Below are positions 12,400-24,364 of a stretch of DNA of 64,000 nt, piece after piece. The position numbers were made by a program, and so were the translations under genes. The stretch is from Linnemannia schmuckeri (taxonomy: Eukaryota > Mortierellomycota > Mortierellomycetes > Mortierellales > Mortierellaceae). The notes under the pieces are model-generated. The model worked only from the letters and a program-made list of their open reading frames with translations, searched no databases and was not told the origin of the DNA. How positions within the stretch are numbered: the first letter of the stretch is position 1; each line of letters begins with the position of its first letter. The stretch is from positions 1,426,001 to 1,490,000 of the forward strand of contig JANATG010000006.1 of NCBI GenBank assembly GCA_029449235.1, read 5' to 3'.

Positions 12400-12782
12400 G
12401 GCGTGTGTGCTGTTGGTTGTGGTGATGGAAGGGAATGTTGAGAGAAAAAGAAAAGAACGAGATGGAAAGAAATAAGATGGCGGCGAACAGGAACGGGCGA
12501 GAAATGTAGGGTGGCTTGTCTCATAGAGTTCAACGTGGATGAATTTTGACAGATCACTACGACTGCCACGGGCTGCTGATACCTACATTCAGCATATTCA
12601 ACTTTGCGTGCACCATGGCGCCCATTGTTAGATCATAACCACATCCAAAAGCATGGCGTGGGGCAAAACCATGGGCTTTTTTCAAAATTGGTCATAAAAC
12701 CTAGACACGATACGTATCGCCACATAATTGTGTCTAGATGTGCGCCTTTTTATTTTTTTCTATGAATAATAACCCAGTGTCA

Positions 12783-13977
12783 TCAGTCGACCTTGCCCTG
12801 GTTGATCTTGCGCCACTGCTGGAACTGGTTCCATTCCCACTCGTACACGTTATCCATCTGTTCCCGATCAACAATATGCGCCCACTGCCCAAACGGGTTG
12901 TCTAGCATCCAGTCCTGCATGCCCCGGAAACGCAAGAACCTGTTGACAAAGAAATAGTATCCTACTGCAAATAGACATCCACAGATCATTCCTGCTACAA
13001 CCTGCTGCCATGTGTGATAATACAAATGGACACTAAGAGAGCGTGTGACAACAGATAGCAGAGAGAAAATTCTGTTAGAGATGCTTCTATTCTCTCGTTT
13101 TTTCTTGTGCTTCCTTCCTTCTTTCCTGATCAGGTCCTGTGAGGGCTGTTGTCCTGCACATTGTATGTGTGGTAAAATGCTTCTTTGTCTCGAAAATAGC
13201 CTTTCATGGACACAGCGAATAATCCATACCGAGAGTAAACGACGAGTGCGGACCAGATCAGGACCAAGGCTGTAACAACATGGGGACTGACAGACCCAGA
13301 TGATGCACCACTAAAAGTATTAGAAAAATAAAGTCTGGTGAGTTGTCTGTTCGCCGTGTTTTATCGCACCTTAAGGGCCTCAACAAGAGGAGGGTGGAGC
13401 AATTAGGTCGACAAAGGCACAAGATCGCTTGCTGGCCCACCCTGCAACCTACTTCCGGTACATGAGAATGATCATATAGGTGGCAAAGTAGGCCATGAAC
13501 TGTGAGTGACTAGAAGGCATCCCGTATCCATCTCCGAGATATTCTATCAAGTACAGCAAGATAAAAAGACAGGCATGTGAGTGAAATTACACGTCGGTGA
13601 ATGGCCAATCAGATCGAATGCTGTTTTCCTTGCAACGCAACAGTTATTTTTTGCGTCCTTGCTACTCCTTCCTCGCCAAATCGAATTCTGATATCCTTGA
13701 TAGCCTTACCTGTGGGTCTAGCTTGTTTGACAAGTCGTTTGAGAACAAAGTTGACACACTCGTTCAACAATTGACCGGCTAGCATGAGGATGACGGTGAG
13801 GTCTCTTGTGGTGAGCATGACAGCGACATAACTGCAAGTAATGGCCAGGGGCGATAGAGTGAAGTGAGCAAAGATCTTTGAATAGATATCGCTTCCGTGG
13901 AGGACATGGGTAAGTGAGAGGGATGTGAGAGTATGGTGAGGAGGGATATTGGACTTTGATGGTAGGATGTCGTGCAT
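12783..13977 (-). CDS. CAX4: dolichyldiphosphatase, PAP2 family
   Basis: Four exons (13977..13710, 13543..13453, 13310..13230, 13032..12783) are phase-consistent and give 229 residues, typical of CAX4/DOLPP1. The enzyme removes a phosphate from dolichyl pyrophosphate in the ER, recycling the lipid carrier for N-glycosylation. The three phosphatase motifs are visible and each sits on a different exon: KRLVKQARPT (KX6RP type), GYGMPSSHSQFM (PSGH type), and SRVHLYYHTWQQVVAG (SRX5H type). Several hydrophobic helices surround them (SPLAITCSYVAVML; VVAGMICGCLFAVGYYF). The start is ATG at 13977, giving a short N-terminus before LTHVLHGSD. The extended same-frame sequence further upstream is leader. 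Confidence 0.93.
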
Positions 13978-14446
13978 GACTGTGTATATGTGTTGTGAAG
14001 GCGAGGGTATTGCGGGTGGCAAAAGGAGATGTGTGAAGGGAGTTTTGTAGTGGTGGTATGCGCAAAAAGGTAATGTCGACAGTGGTGAAAAGGTTGTGCG
14101 TAAGAGGTGGAGTGGTGAATGAAAGAATGAAGAATGGAAATGAGAGAAAGAAAGAAAAAGTAGAGAAAAGCTAAAACGTAAATAGAAAAGAGCTGTGTGC
14201 ATAGAAACAACCTCCGAGAAAGCGATGAGGGAAACTATTTTTGTGGGCTTGTGTTCTGGTTCTGGACCATTTTCTGGACCTTCCTTCAACCAAAAGAGAA
14301 GGGAACACAAAACGAAGAAAACTGTATTCGATCATCATGATGCTAGAAAAAGATTTTGTCCTGCGATAGGCCAATGCGCAAACGAGAAGAGACAACTTAT
14401 TCGGACAACTAACAAACCCCACTGGCATGATAAAACGCTTATTTAT
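13978..14446. other. intergenic, purine-rich on +
   Basis: This gap lies between the dolichyldiphosphatase start and the cofactor C stop. It holds GAAAG-rich sequence (pyrimidine-rich on the transcribed strand), consistent with the leader and promoter of the minus-strand dolichyldiphosphatase gene. I see no gene. Confidence 0.6.
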
Positions 14447-15828
14447 TTACTTTGCCACTGATCGATCTTTGGACAGGATCTGTGGGACAACCTCAGGTTG
14501 GAGTTCGCTCTCCTCCAAAAGCCTCCAGTTAGGTGATTGTTGCTGTCGCAGCCAGTTAAAGTCCTTCACCTTGTCGTACAAGTTCACTCCCTGATTCAGC
14601 TGAGCAATCTATTCATTTTTTTTTTTTTTGTCAACGAACAACAAAATAGGTTAGCTGCCTTACCATCACTTCTTCCTGTTGACCTATTCCCAATTCACAA
14701 GTCACCCAAGTCACCCCACATGCATTTTTTTCTTTTTTTTTCTTTACCTCGAAGAGACGGTCGAGTTCCTCGGAGGGCAAGATTTGTCCATAGGGTGCAA
14801 ACCGCATGTCGGTGCAGTCCTCAATAATGGGCTCGCTTGTCACATGGATATAGATGTTCATGTTGGTCGATGTGTGCATCCGGGACTAATAGCAACAGGT
14901 TCAATTGGCAATGTAAAAAAGTTAGTCAAACAGTCATCCTCCGTAGTCAATCGAACAAATAAATGATCAAGGTTGAGTACCTGATGACAGGCACCGACTA
15001 AGGTGCATCCTTCGCAGTCGTGCAGCAGGATACTTCCAGATACAGGTGGGAAAACAAGCGTACAACGCTTCAAGTTCTTCACATGGATGGCGCCGAGAGG
15101 AATATCGTGGACCAAATTAATAGTGCAGTCCGTCAAGTTGGTCAGAGCCACGTCCTTTGCTGCTCCTGATCCTGCCTCGGACACCGAAAGCGATCCGATG
15201 AACAAGTGCTCTCCTGTCCGATCTTCAAACTTCAAGAACTGGCTTTGGTCGATAGTCGGTGTTGACACCGCCGGTTTTGGCGAAGCGACAGGTTTAGGTG
15301 TACTGGTTGGAGAAGGTGTTGCTCCTGTAGTTTTCCTGGACTTGAACGAGAACTTTGCCTTGGGGACGAGTTTCACCCGCAACTGAGTCAGTCTCTCCGA
15401 CATTGATTTAATTGCCTATATATTCGCGAGTAGTGGACGGTTAGTGGCTTACATCCTTCGCATCGCTACTTCTCTGCTTCTCTGCTGATGTTTTGTCCAG
15501 GTGGTGTTGGTGTCTGACTTGCCTCCATACACATCCTGGCGTCAAAGGCGGGCAGGATGCTGATCTTTGCGGTCACTGTTTTTTCCAGAGCATTAATCCG
15601 CTGAACGATGCTGTCGATATTGGCTTGCAGTTCGTCCTTGGGCACCTTGTCCAGCTCTGCCAGAGCCTCCTCAATGCCTATGTCGAATAACATAGAAGTA
15701 ACAGAAAAGTTAGTGGCGTCTCTTTGACTTTTCCCTCAGACGTATCTACGGTATAGACCTGATTTGTCGTATATACTCTGCTTCTCGGGATCGAATGTGG
15801 CGCGAAAGTCTTTTGATGCCTCGGACAT
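14447..15828 (-). CDS. tubulin-folding cofactor C (TBCC)
   Basis: Five exons (15828..15759, 15677..15523, 15415..14981, 14885..14748, 14608..14447) give 319 residues. Cofactor C joins the tubulin heterodimer folding complex and acts as a GTPase activator for beta-tubulin. The N-terminal helical TBCC domain is seen in MSEASKDFRATFDPEK, EEALAELDKVPKDELQANID and ILPAFDARMCMEAIKSMSER; then LRVKLVPKAKFSFKSRK precedes the C-CAP/cofactor C-like beta-helix domain (NLTDCTINL, GAIHVKNLKRCTLVFPPVSG, HTSTNMNIYIHVTSEPIIED). The C-terminus has VKDFNWLRQQQSPNWRLLEE. In the known family an arginine in the beta-helix is catalytic; I did not place it with certainty. Intron 2 (15522..15416) uses a GC donor (GAG|GCAAGT), the only choice that keeps the frame. 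The gene diverges from the methyltransferase at 15965. Confidence 0.93.
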
Positions 15829-15964
15829 GACGACGAGAGATGGGTGGGTGAGTTAATGGAAAAAGTGAGAGTGCCCTGAGAAGAAAGTGGGTATGAAAAA
15901 TGAAAAATCTGGGGCGGTTGACCAAGTATATTTTTTTTTATTTCTGCGTATTTTTGTTCTGCCA
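15829..15964. promoter_or_regulatory. shared divergent promoter (inferred)
   Basis: Only 136 bp separate the start codons of the minus-strand cofactor C gene and the plus-strand methyltransferase gene, so both promoters and leaders must fit here. No clear TATA box is seen. Confidence 0.5.
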
Positions 15965-17457
15965 ATGGATTCCTCTTCTTCTCCGTCTTCCTCCTCATCC
16001 AGCAACCAACATCGTCAAGCATGCAAGCTGTACCACTACGTGTCCATCCAACAAACCGTCACCGTCAAGGTCCTTGAGGTATCACCCGCCATCCTCAGCA
16101 ACCATGAGCAACAACCAGCCAGACGCCTTCTTGTAATCTGCCATGATCTGCTGGACTGACACTGCTATTATCCTCTTTCTTCGACTTAGCTACTCGATGC
16201 AGACTTTGGTCTCTATGTCTGGCCGTCCGCACTGGTCCTAGCAGAGTACATATTCCACCGCCTGAACATGTTTACAGGAACCATGGACGATCCAAAAATC
16301 ATTCTTGAACTCGGAGCAGGCACCGCGCTGCCATCCCTCTTGCTCGCCAAGGCGACGACCCCAGGATCGACGGTTCTCATTACCACAGACCGACCGAATG
16401 CGCCCCATATCCTCGATAACATTCAGCGAGCATATCAAGAGAACCATATATCATGGTCAGTGGATCAGCAGCAGCAGCAGCAACAGCACTACAGGATTAT
16501 GATCCGGTCTTTGGGCTGGGGTGACTTTACACTGGCAAGCTCTCTTAACCCTGATGGCGGTTTGCTCCAGCTTCTCAAGGATGTCTCTGCAACTGATCAA
16601 GTTAAGGAAGGCATCACTAGTCCAGGAAAGATTGATTTGATCCTTGGGAGTGACACATTTTACAACCCTCCAGGTACCTCTTTTGGAAGCTCTGGTAGAC
16701 TTTTGCACTGCGTTTATCAGTTGATTACTTGCCTTACTCACAAGGGCCCTTGTTTACCTTTTTGTTTGGCGTGTTAGATTTTGAGCCATTGCTTTCGACG
16801 GTCTCGTATATCATCAACCGCCATAACCCAAACTGTGTCTTCCTGACCACCTATCAGGACAGGAGTGCAAAGCGGAATATTGACCACTTGCTAGAAAAGT
16901 GGGGACTCGAAGGACGAGTCATAGAATGGGAGGCATTCGATTTTGATATGAGCAAGTTTATCTCTGACGATACTGCTAAAGGTGATAGTGGTATGAGCAT
17001 TGAGGAAAAGGAAGATGAAGACGAGTTTTGGGGGAGTGTATCGGAAGGGGTCAGCGAGCAGCAAGATCAGAATGATGAAGACCCAAAGTTGGAGGAAGAA
17101 GACGAGGGCGAGGACGAGGACGAGGATGAAGGAGATAGGCGGTTGAGGCTGGCCAAGGAGGACATTGGCCGCACTATGAGTTCACCTAAGGTAAGGTCGA
17201 CGGCAAAGTCTGCTCTTGCCCTGGTGGACTACTCGTCTGGATCTGACTCTGAGGGGAAAGACGAGGATGACTGTGTAACTAAGGAGTCTGTTGTTGACTC
17301 TGTGAGCGAGTCTGAAGCTGAGCAGGCCTATACTCACAGGATGGGAGACGGTGGGTCGTTGAGCAGCGTGCATTTTTTGTGGATCTGCAAGCGTGGCCGT
17401 GGTGACGACGCGTTTGCAGCCTGGGTACGGACCCGGGCGCCAGCCAGTAGCCAATAA
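15965..17457 (+). CDS. METTL23-like protein methyltransferase with acidic insert
   Basis: Three exons (15965..16078, 16190..16673, 16778..17457) give 425 residues. The fold is the class I S-adenosylmethionine methyltransferase of the Methyltransf_16 group. VLELLDADFGLYVWPSALVL spans the first splice and matches METTL23. Motif I is ILELGAGTALPSLLLA, post-I includes VLITTDRPN, and IDLILGSDTFYNPPDFEPLL is the acidic-residue segment. TTYQDRSAKRNIDHLLEKWGL follows. METTL23 proteins are about 190 residues; here roughly 180 extra residues, very acidic (EDEGEDEDEDEGD) and Ser-rich, separate the last core element (VHFLWICKR) from the rest. METTL23 methylates arginine in histone H3 in mammals; the substrate here is unknown. 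The ATG at 15965 is the first suitable one. Confidence 0.85.
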
Positions 17458-17729
17458 TAAAATCTCCAAATTAGCAGTCGCTACATTTTTTTTAGACTCG
17501 TTCCAAGGTTGCACACAGAGAAACGTTCCAAAGTGGGTAAGCCCAACCTTCCTTCCCTCTTTCATTCTGCTCCTTTTTCTTCTTTTTATTCTTTTTACAT
17601 CATCGTCGCATCATCTATTCCTCCACCTCTGATCGAAACATACTCATACACGGACGACACTCTGCCCAGACACACAGCAACAACACCGTCGACTGGAGAA
17701 CAAGCGAAGCAATAAAACCGTCAAGCACC

Positions 17730-19207
17730 ATGAACTCTGATGCACCTGAAGAAGGCAATGCCTTCTGGGCCCAAAAGTCAGCCCTCGAACAGGTATGTCC
17801 ATCATCATCTCGTCGGCTACAAATCTCACAGTCCACCATCAGGATGCAAACAATCTTGCTTGTCTCTTTGTCATCTGGAAGACCACACGTACAGGAAGGA
17901 TCGGTTGCAGCCAAAGTGTGAAATAAGGGGGAGATGCCGTGCTTCTTGCTGATCAGGATGTTGGGACCATCATCAGTTGGAAGTTCAAGATGACGGGCAC
18001 AGCGCAGGAGACATATCGCTGCACTGGTACAAAGTGTCACTTGCTTTGTATTTGCTTACCGTAGGACGGACGGACGGACATGTGATCTAAAGGGATGGTA
18101 TGATCGATGAGGTAATGAGACGTCGATCTGGAGCGCCACCATTCAATTATCGCGGAACCGCCAACTAGGAACCAAGGAGGTGGAGCTGTTCATTCAGAAC
18201 CATGGAATCGTCAACTATATACCAGGAAACGGTCTTTGAGTGCTGAACAAATCCCATCCTAACACGACTTTCATGTGCCTATGTCATCATTATTTTCAAC
18301 CGCGATTTTAGCGTTACCAAGCGATCCTTGACAAAGCCACGCCTCATACCAAAGAGCGCTGGGCATTCACAGGAGTTGTCCTGTTGATCTACTTTATCAG
18401 AGTATTCATTGCTCAGGGATGGTACATCGTCACCTATGCTCTGGGCATCTATCTTCTCAATCTCTTCCTGGCCTTCTTGCAGCCCAAGATTGACCCCTCG
18501 CTCGAGATGGATATGGAGGCCGATTCGGTCGAGGAAGGAGGACCCGTGTTGCCCACAAGATCCGACGATGAGTTTCGTCCCTTTGTCCGGAGGTTACCCG
18601 AGTTTAAGTTCTGGTGAGTCTTCTTCTTGCTTCATAGGCTGGTGTGGGGACGTTTTATACCACAGAATCCCGGAATCACGGATCATTCACAGCAGACGAG
18701 GATACAATTGTGGGGAAATGAATGTTTGATACAACGTGCTGGATAGGATGGCAGGATCGGATGATTAATAAGTAGGACAGGATGGCATGATCTTTCAAGA
18801 TGGAACCTGTTTTTATGTTCCCTCTGTCGCTCATCACCCTTTTGAGCAACTTTACTACGCTCCGACACGGCAACTGAGACAACTTTTTTTGTCTGTAATA
18901 CATTCCCGTGAGGAAAGTTTCTTCATTCTTTTATTAACCGCGTGTGCTGTTTTTCATATGGTTTATGCTGATAATTGTCTCATATGTAAATAGGCACTCT
19001 GCGACACGCTCGATAGTGATCGCATTCTTCTGCACCCTGTTCCGTGTTTTTGATATCCCTGTGTTCTGGCCTATCCTTCTAGTTTATTTCTGCATCCTTT
19101 TCACGCTGACTATGAAGCGCCAGATCAAACACATGATCAAGTACCGCTATATCCCCTTCAATATTGGCAAGAAATCCTATGGCGGAGGGAACAAAAGCTT
19201 CTCCTAG
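17730..19207 (+). CDS. RER1: RER1-type retrieval receptor of Golgi and ER
   Basis: Three exons (17730..17792, 18312..18613, 18994..19207) give 192 residues, the usual length. RER1 sits in early Golgi membranes and returns ER membrane proteins by COPI vesicles, reading polar residues in transmembrane segments. Visible landmarks are RYQAILDKATPHTKERW, four hydrophobic helices (GVVLLIYFIRVFIAQGWYIV; ALGIYLLNLFLAFLQP; IVIAFFCTLFRVFDIPVFWP; ILLVYFCILFTLTMKRQIKH), the conserved LQPKIDP and DDEFRPFVRRLPEFKFWHSA, and the tail HMIKYRYIPFNIGKKSYGG. Introns are long (519 and 380 bp). The first exon codes only 21 residues. The gene follows the methyltransferase in the same direction, 272 bp between stop and start. 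Confidence 0.95.
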
Positions 19208-19844
19208 GGCAACACAGAATACACGAGACTGGACCATCGGATCTCCTCCCTTTACTTTTTGAGAGGGAGTTGGAGGTTAGGAGAAGAAAGGAGACGGGGT
19301 TTAGCCTATGAACTCTGACGCTCTCGTTGATCAATGGACCCCAGCAACAACAGTAACCAACTTGCTCGCCAGTCAATAACAAATTAACAAAAGGAGATGG
19401 GCGAAAACAAAACGACGCAGCAAAAGTAGAATTTGATAGAGAAACAACCATAATACAAACACTTTTGAAGGATTTGGGGACTCAAATGGCGGTATTGTGT
19501 AAGTGTGAGTATCACAAGAAATGGGTATCATAAGAACCTACCATCCACCTTTTTTAATCACAAGTTGACGGGGAAAGCGAAAATAGACAAACCTGAAATA
19601 GCAAGCTAATAAAACTGATTTTATGACATTTTGATATTTCTCTAAGATTTTTTCGTCCCTCTATTTTCAGAATCCTCCCAACCGCATTCGTACTCGCAGA
19701 GAAGCGGGCGACGTCCCAGCCCAAGGCATAATTATGCGAGAGGTAGCGAAGGGCGTGCGTGTGCGTTTGTAGGTGGTAGGGTGGCAGAATGGCATATGAT
19801 TGACGATTTTTTTTTTTGGTAGAATAGGAGATTTTTATTGTGGC

Positions 19845-20200
19845 TTAATCAGCCTTGATCCAGTTATTTTGGGCAATGGTTTTGTTGATTTCACCTACTA
19901 TGGTCTGGATAATGTCGTTGCTCGATTGTGTGTGTTGGTGCAGAAAACGGACGGTGTTGGCTGTTGAGATGCCAATAAGGCAGCAAGCCAGCAGTTGAGG
20001 GATATTGATGTTATATTGGGGTTTGATGTCGAACGTGGGAGGCTGGAAAGACAGGACCGTATGAAGGTCATCATCAGACCATTGTGTTTTGGTGGCGTGT
20101 TGTTTGGGGATAGCATATGATTGACAAAGAATGAAAGATAGATAGTGAGCGACAGTGAAGGAGTGAGTGGTAAATATTTCGGAGGTAGATAGGTCGTTGC
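19845..20200 (-). other. coding-like minus-strand segment, unknown gene
   Basis: One minus frame reads as ordinary protein and ends at TAA 19847..19845. It contains TVLSFQPPTFDIKPQYNINI, then PQLLACCLIGISTANTVRFL and a C-terminus NKTIAQNNWIKAD. The frame is open up to about 20200 without an ATG, and an acceptor-like CTTTCCAG lies just before 20042, so this may be the last exon of a gene whose other exons I cannot find. I do not recognise it. Confidence 0.25.
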
Positions 20201-20340
20201 ATTATAGAGGCGCGCGCAGACCCTTTGAGGGCTTGACCTCTCTTTTTCTTGATATTTATTGTCGTAGCATATCCCATTATCCACGTCAAACACAATAATG
20301 AACAAATGAACGCACTCATCATGTTTTTCTTTCTCTTTTT

Positions 20341-20424
20341 TTATGCCCCTCTTCTAGGTAAAGCCACGAATGATTGGTCCATAAAATCCAAACAAACGCG
20401 TTCAATCTCGTAATAGAGCAAGAC
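20341..20424 (-). other. coding-like minus-strand segment, possible last exon
   Basis: After a CCTTCCAG acceptor the minus strand reads 27 ordinary codons (VLLYYEIERVCLDFMDQSFV and a few more) to a TAA at 20341. No partner exon was found. It may be chance. Confidence 0.15.
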
Positions 20425-23400
20425 CTGGAAGGGCCGATTTGACAAAAAAAAAAAAGGATCGTGGCTAAAAAAATGCTGTTGAGAGTGTTTGTTTGTTTGA
20501 TTGTGCCATGACATAAGGCTCATTGCTGTGTTTTTCATGGACGCAGTGTGGATCGACGAAACGGCTTCGGGGTTTTGATGCAAGTCTTTAAGTCTGCGCC
20601 ATTGTTTGTTTTGTTCACCTCATTTCATTTCATTTTTGCTTCGGACAACTTTTTTTTTTGCGTCTGCGCCATTCAGGGTACTCTTGTTCCCCTACCTGTC
20701 TCCTTACCATCTCTCTTTTGCCTTCGTGATATGTTTCAATGACTAAAGTAGATCCCCATAGCGCGTTCGACGAGCTCGTATTTGAAAGTCGACTGAACTC
20801 ACGACACACAAGCCCTGTCCACCCCCTTTTTTGTTCCTCCGAGGGAGGAGTGCCACAGCCATGTTTTTCATCATAAATGTCGAAAGTGGGCTAAGGTCGT
20901 CTTTTTTTTCTTTTTTTTGTTTCAGCGGTCATTGATATGAAAAAGAACATGGCAGTAGTATGCGCTGATAGGCTAACTGATGCCTCTGCGGCATGGACAA
21001 ATGAAAACAAGTCGCTCAGAGGAGAAAATACTGTCAGGATTTGGAGTCGTTTTTGAAGTAGAAATAAGGTACGAAATAGTGGAGAAACAAACCTGCGCCT
21101 AGGTACAAAACACAAATAGAACACACATACATCACCCCAGTGTTTGTGTGTGTGTGTATTTTCTGTCATCGCCCGACCTGCCACCTCATTTTTACCTTTT
21201 TGCGACGTTCCTTGACTCTTGTACTATTGCCAACAGATAGCTTAGCATTGTCTTCTACCACCTCTTTTTTTCCATCTTGCATTCTTTCTAGAGTGTGGGA
21301 ACATCAAAGGTACAGTTGGGAGGACGATTTATGAAAAAAACGCCCTTTTGCGCTAAGGAAAAAGAGAGAGATGGTTGTACCATACCTTTCCACCATCGGG
21401 AAGAAACAACGCAATAGCCTCAAGGCCCAAACGCACCAAGCACAACAAATTCTAATTACGCTCTTTGCCCCACACATGTACACAGACCCCGTTACACCTA
21501 TTTGCACGCAAACCACATGCGCGAGCCAAGCCAGCCACATCAACTGACAAGTGCAAACCATACATTTTAAACCCATAGAGAACTACTAGGGTGCCCTCAT
21601 AAGGAAGAAGTGGAAAGTGTGCAAGTTAGTAAAACTGATGGTGACCCAAAGGGAGTCTAGGCCTTCCCTCAAACGCCTTGGATGGCCAGGGATGAGCTCC
21701 CAGATCGATCAATTGGTTCCCAAGGGCGCCCACCCTCAACCGCCGCCCCCTCCTGCCCTGCCCTATTCAGCCCTTCAGAGGGTTGAAGAAACAAGAAACA
21801 CATATGAATACATTGCACGAAGAAAAAAAGTAGTTTATAGTTTTTCTTCTTTTTCGCATATTCATGCAAACCTTCAGTTTTTTTTCTAACGGCTGCTCTT
21901 ACCTTTTTCCCCATCCTCCTTCCTCGATTTTTTTTTTTTTTTTTTTTGAAATGTTGTTCCCCGTGGTCGACCTATTTTTCCCCTTTTTTCAACGATTTTT
22001 CTTATGTTTGTTTATTTGGCCCTTGCTCACGGTACTCGCCACCGTACTTCTTACTTGGAGGAGGAAGAAAAGGGGGCTGGTTCAATTGCGCTTACATATG
22101 CGACAAACCCCCCTCTTTCCTTCATTTTCCTTTTTCCTTCTATCCCTTGATCTTGATGGTTGTGGCCATTTGAACAATGGCATACATAAGAAAAAAACCT
22201 GCAGGCTGGGAAAGGGCAATCAAAAGGTGCATGAACCTGGCGGACATGGACACTAGGGGACGAAAGACAAGAAGAATCCGACCCTTACTCCCGTTCGCTC
22301 CCCTTTTCGAATACCGCCCTATACATCCTGCATAACGATACGAACACGATTATCGACGCAATTGCCGAAGGCAGTACCAATTGTAACGATTTTTTTTTTT
22401 CGTAGTCATGCCTTGAAAGACCTTCTAGAAGATGAGAAGAGAAAGCCGAAAAAAGGCAGGCCAGACTAGTGCCACCCATGTCTATAAGCGCAACAAATGA
22501 GCAACCTTATTCTATTGTTTCAGTACTGAACATGGCTGCAAGGGGACGAGAGCAAGGGTATGAATAGGCAAGAGTGGAAAAAGGGTGAGAAAAATGAAGC
22601 ATGTAGGGGTTTGAGAAAAAAGGTATGTCAGAAGTCGAACTTTTTTTTCTAGCGCGTGCAACTTGCAAGGTGAACAAACACTCTCTCGCTTGTTCATCCC
22701 TTTCATCCTCCCTTTTTTGTTAGTTTGAAAGAAGAGAGGAGGAGGAAAAGGTACGCTAATCCCAGTTTGGTCAAAGGAAAGATGGATTAAACGATTGACG
22801 CCAAGCAAACCATTGGTCCACCAATGGTACGTCGGTAAACGTTGGTCCAAGCTTACGTCCTTAAAAAGGACGGGATGAAGACACGAATGGCATGCAGGTG
22901 TTAAAACAAAAAAAACAAAAAAAGTCGAACATGTTCACGACCACCTTCACATCTCCTCTCCATCTCGCGATGTCCTCTTGTTTTTGTTGTTGTTTGTTTG
23001 TTTGTTTCTCTGGTTTGGACTGGGAACCAAACATCGTGCCGAACTTTTCGCGTTCGAGCAGTTAGTTAGTCATCAGCAAAAGTGTCGTCAATGATCCCAT
23101 GGAAATGACGCTATTCAGATTCACACTTCTATTCCTTATTCGAACACACACACACAAATGATTGTAGAGAAAGGGGGCGAAGACGAGCATGAGGTTGCAT
23201 TATGTTCGCATTCCTCCAGATTAATGTAATGAGGCAGTTGACCCAACATCGCATCAAGACCTCATGACAGCATTGTGTCAAGAAGGGAAACAACAGCGGG
23301 TACGAGACTCAACAAACGGCACCTGTACGTGTTTCCTATCCGGTGACCATGAATCATGATCTAATAGCCACAAACAAACAAACAAAAAGGAGGAGTAGAC

Positions 23401-24323
23401 TGATAAAGAGCACCTTGAAGAGCTTCCCCGCGCTATGTAGTTCCATTCGGCGAGAAGAACGATGTGACTACATCGATTGTTTAATCATTTCGATTGAGAC
23501 CGATAAAGATACAATGACGATGTTGATGATCAAGTAATGATGGAAGCGGTGATGGTATTGGTGATGCGGTTTGTCTCATTTTTGGCGCCGCCGATGCGTA
23601 GAACAGTTATTTCTTTTTCGTCTCTCTAGTTTCTTGACTAGCAATAGCTAACACCCCTAACTCTCCCGTCCCGAGAATGGCCAACAAACACCAACAACAA
23701 TTGCCGAAGAAGAGCAGAAATGAAAAGGGGATAGTAAAAGATTTCTTGAAACGCGTCATCGGGTTCGACTCTTGATCGAAAGAGCAGGGTCCTGAGGGTA
23801 AGAGGAGAGAAAGATAGGAGGGGGGAAAATCGAAGAGGGAAGGCGCGCCATTGAAACATCCTGCGATGAGTGAACAATAGGAGACAGACGATTGAGACAA
23901 GGGGAAGGAGGAGGAACCACTCTATGGGCGGGAGGGGTGGATATTTTTTTCGATAAGTTGCAGGGAGAGCGCAGCATCCTGCTTGGGAAAAAAAACGAGT
24001 AGGAGAAAGAGTGAGAGAAGGGGAAAGGGAGACACATAGTTGAGAGAGAAGGATAAAAGAAAATAGTGTTAGTCGATGCTCCTTCTTCGAAAAAGAAATG
24101 GGGATAAGGAGAGGAAAGTGAGATGGATTAGGTAGGGAAGGAAGGTGGGGTAGGATGCATTTGAGTGAAAATAAAGGAGGAGAGAGCCGAGGAAGAAATG
24201 AGACGAGAGAAATAAGAGGATAAGAGAATACTAGAAACTGTTATTACCGCCAGGGAGGAGAAAGAAGAGGAGGGATGGGTAAAGTAAAATAATATCTAGA
24301 AATATAGGTTGCTAAATACTGTA

Positions 24324-24364
24324 GCAGACTTGCGAGACCGTTGATTAGTCGCTCGCTAGTCTGC
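24324..24364. other. strong hairpin in non-coding DNA
   Basis: The arms 24324-24336 (GCAGACTTGCGAG) and 24352-24364 (CTCGCTAGTCTGC) pair over 12 of 13 positions with a 15-nt loop. It lies about 1.8 kb upstream of the 857-residue orphan. No tRNA or snRNA match is evident. Confidence 0.5.

Noticed and set aside
13609..14310. 233-codon minus-strand frame read as one protein
   Set aside because: Only its middle part is real: exon 1 of dolichyldiphosphatase from ATG 13977 to 13710. The rest is leader and intron.
23756..23800. GGGTTCGACTC, a possible tRNA B-box
   Set aside because: No matching A-box, acceptor stem or anticodon arm around it.
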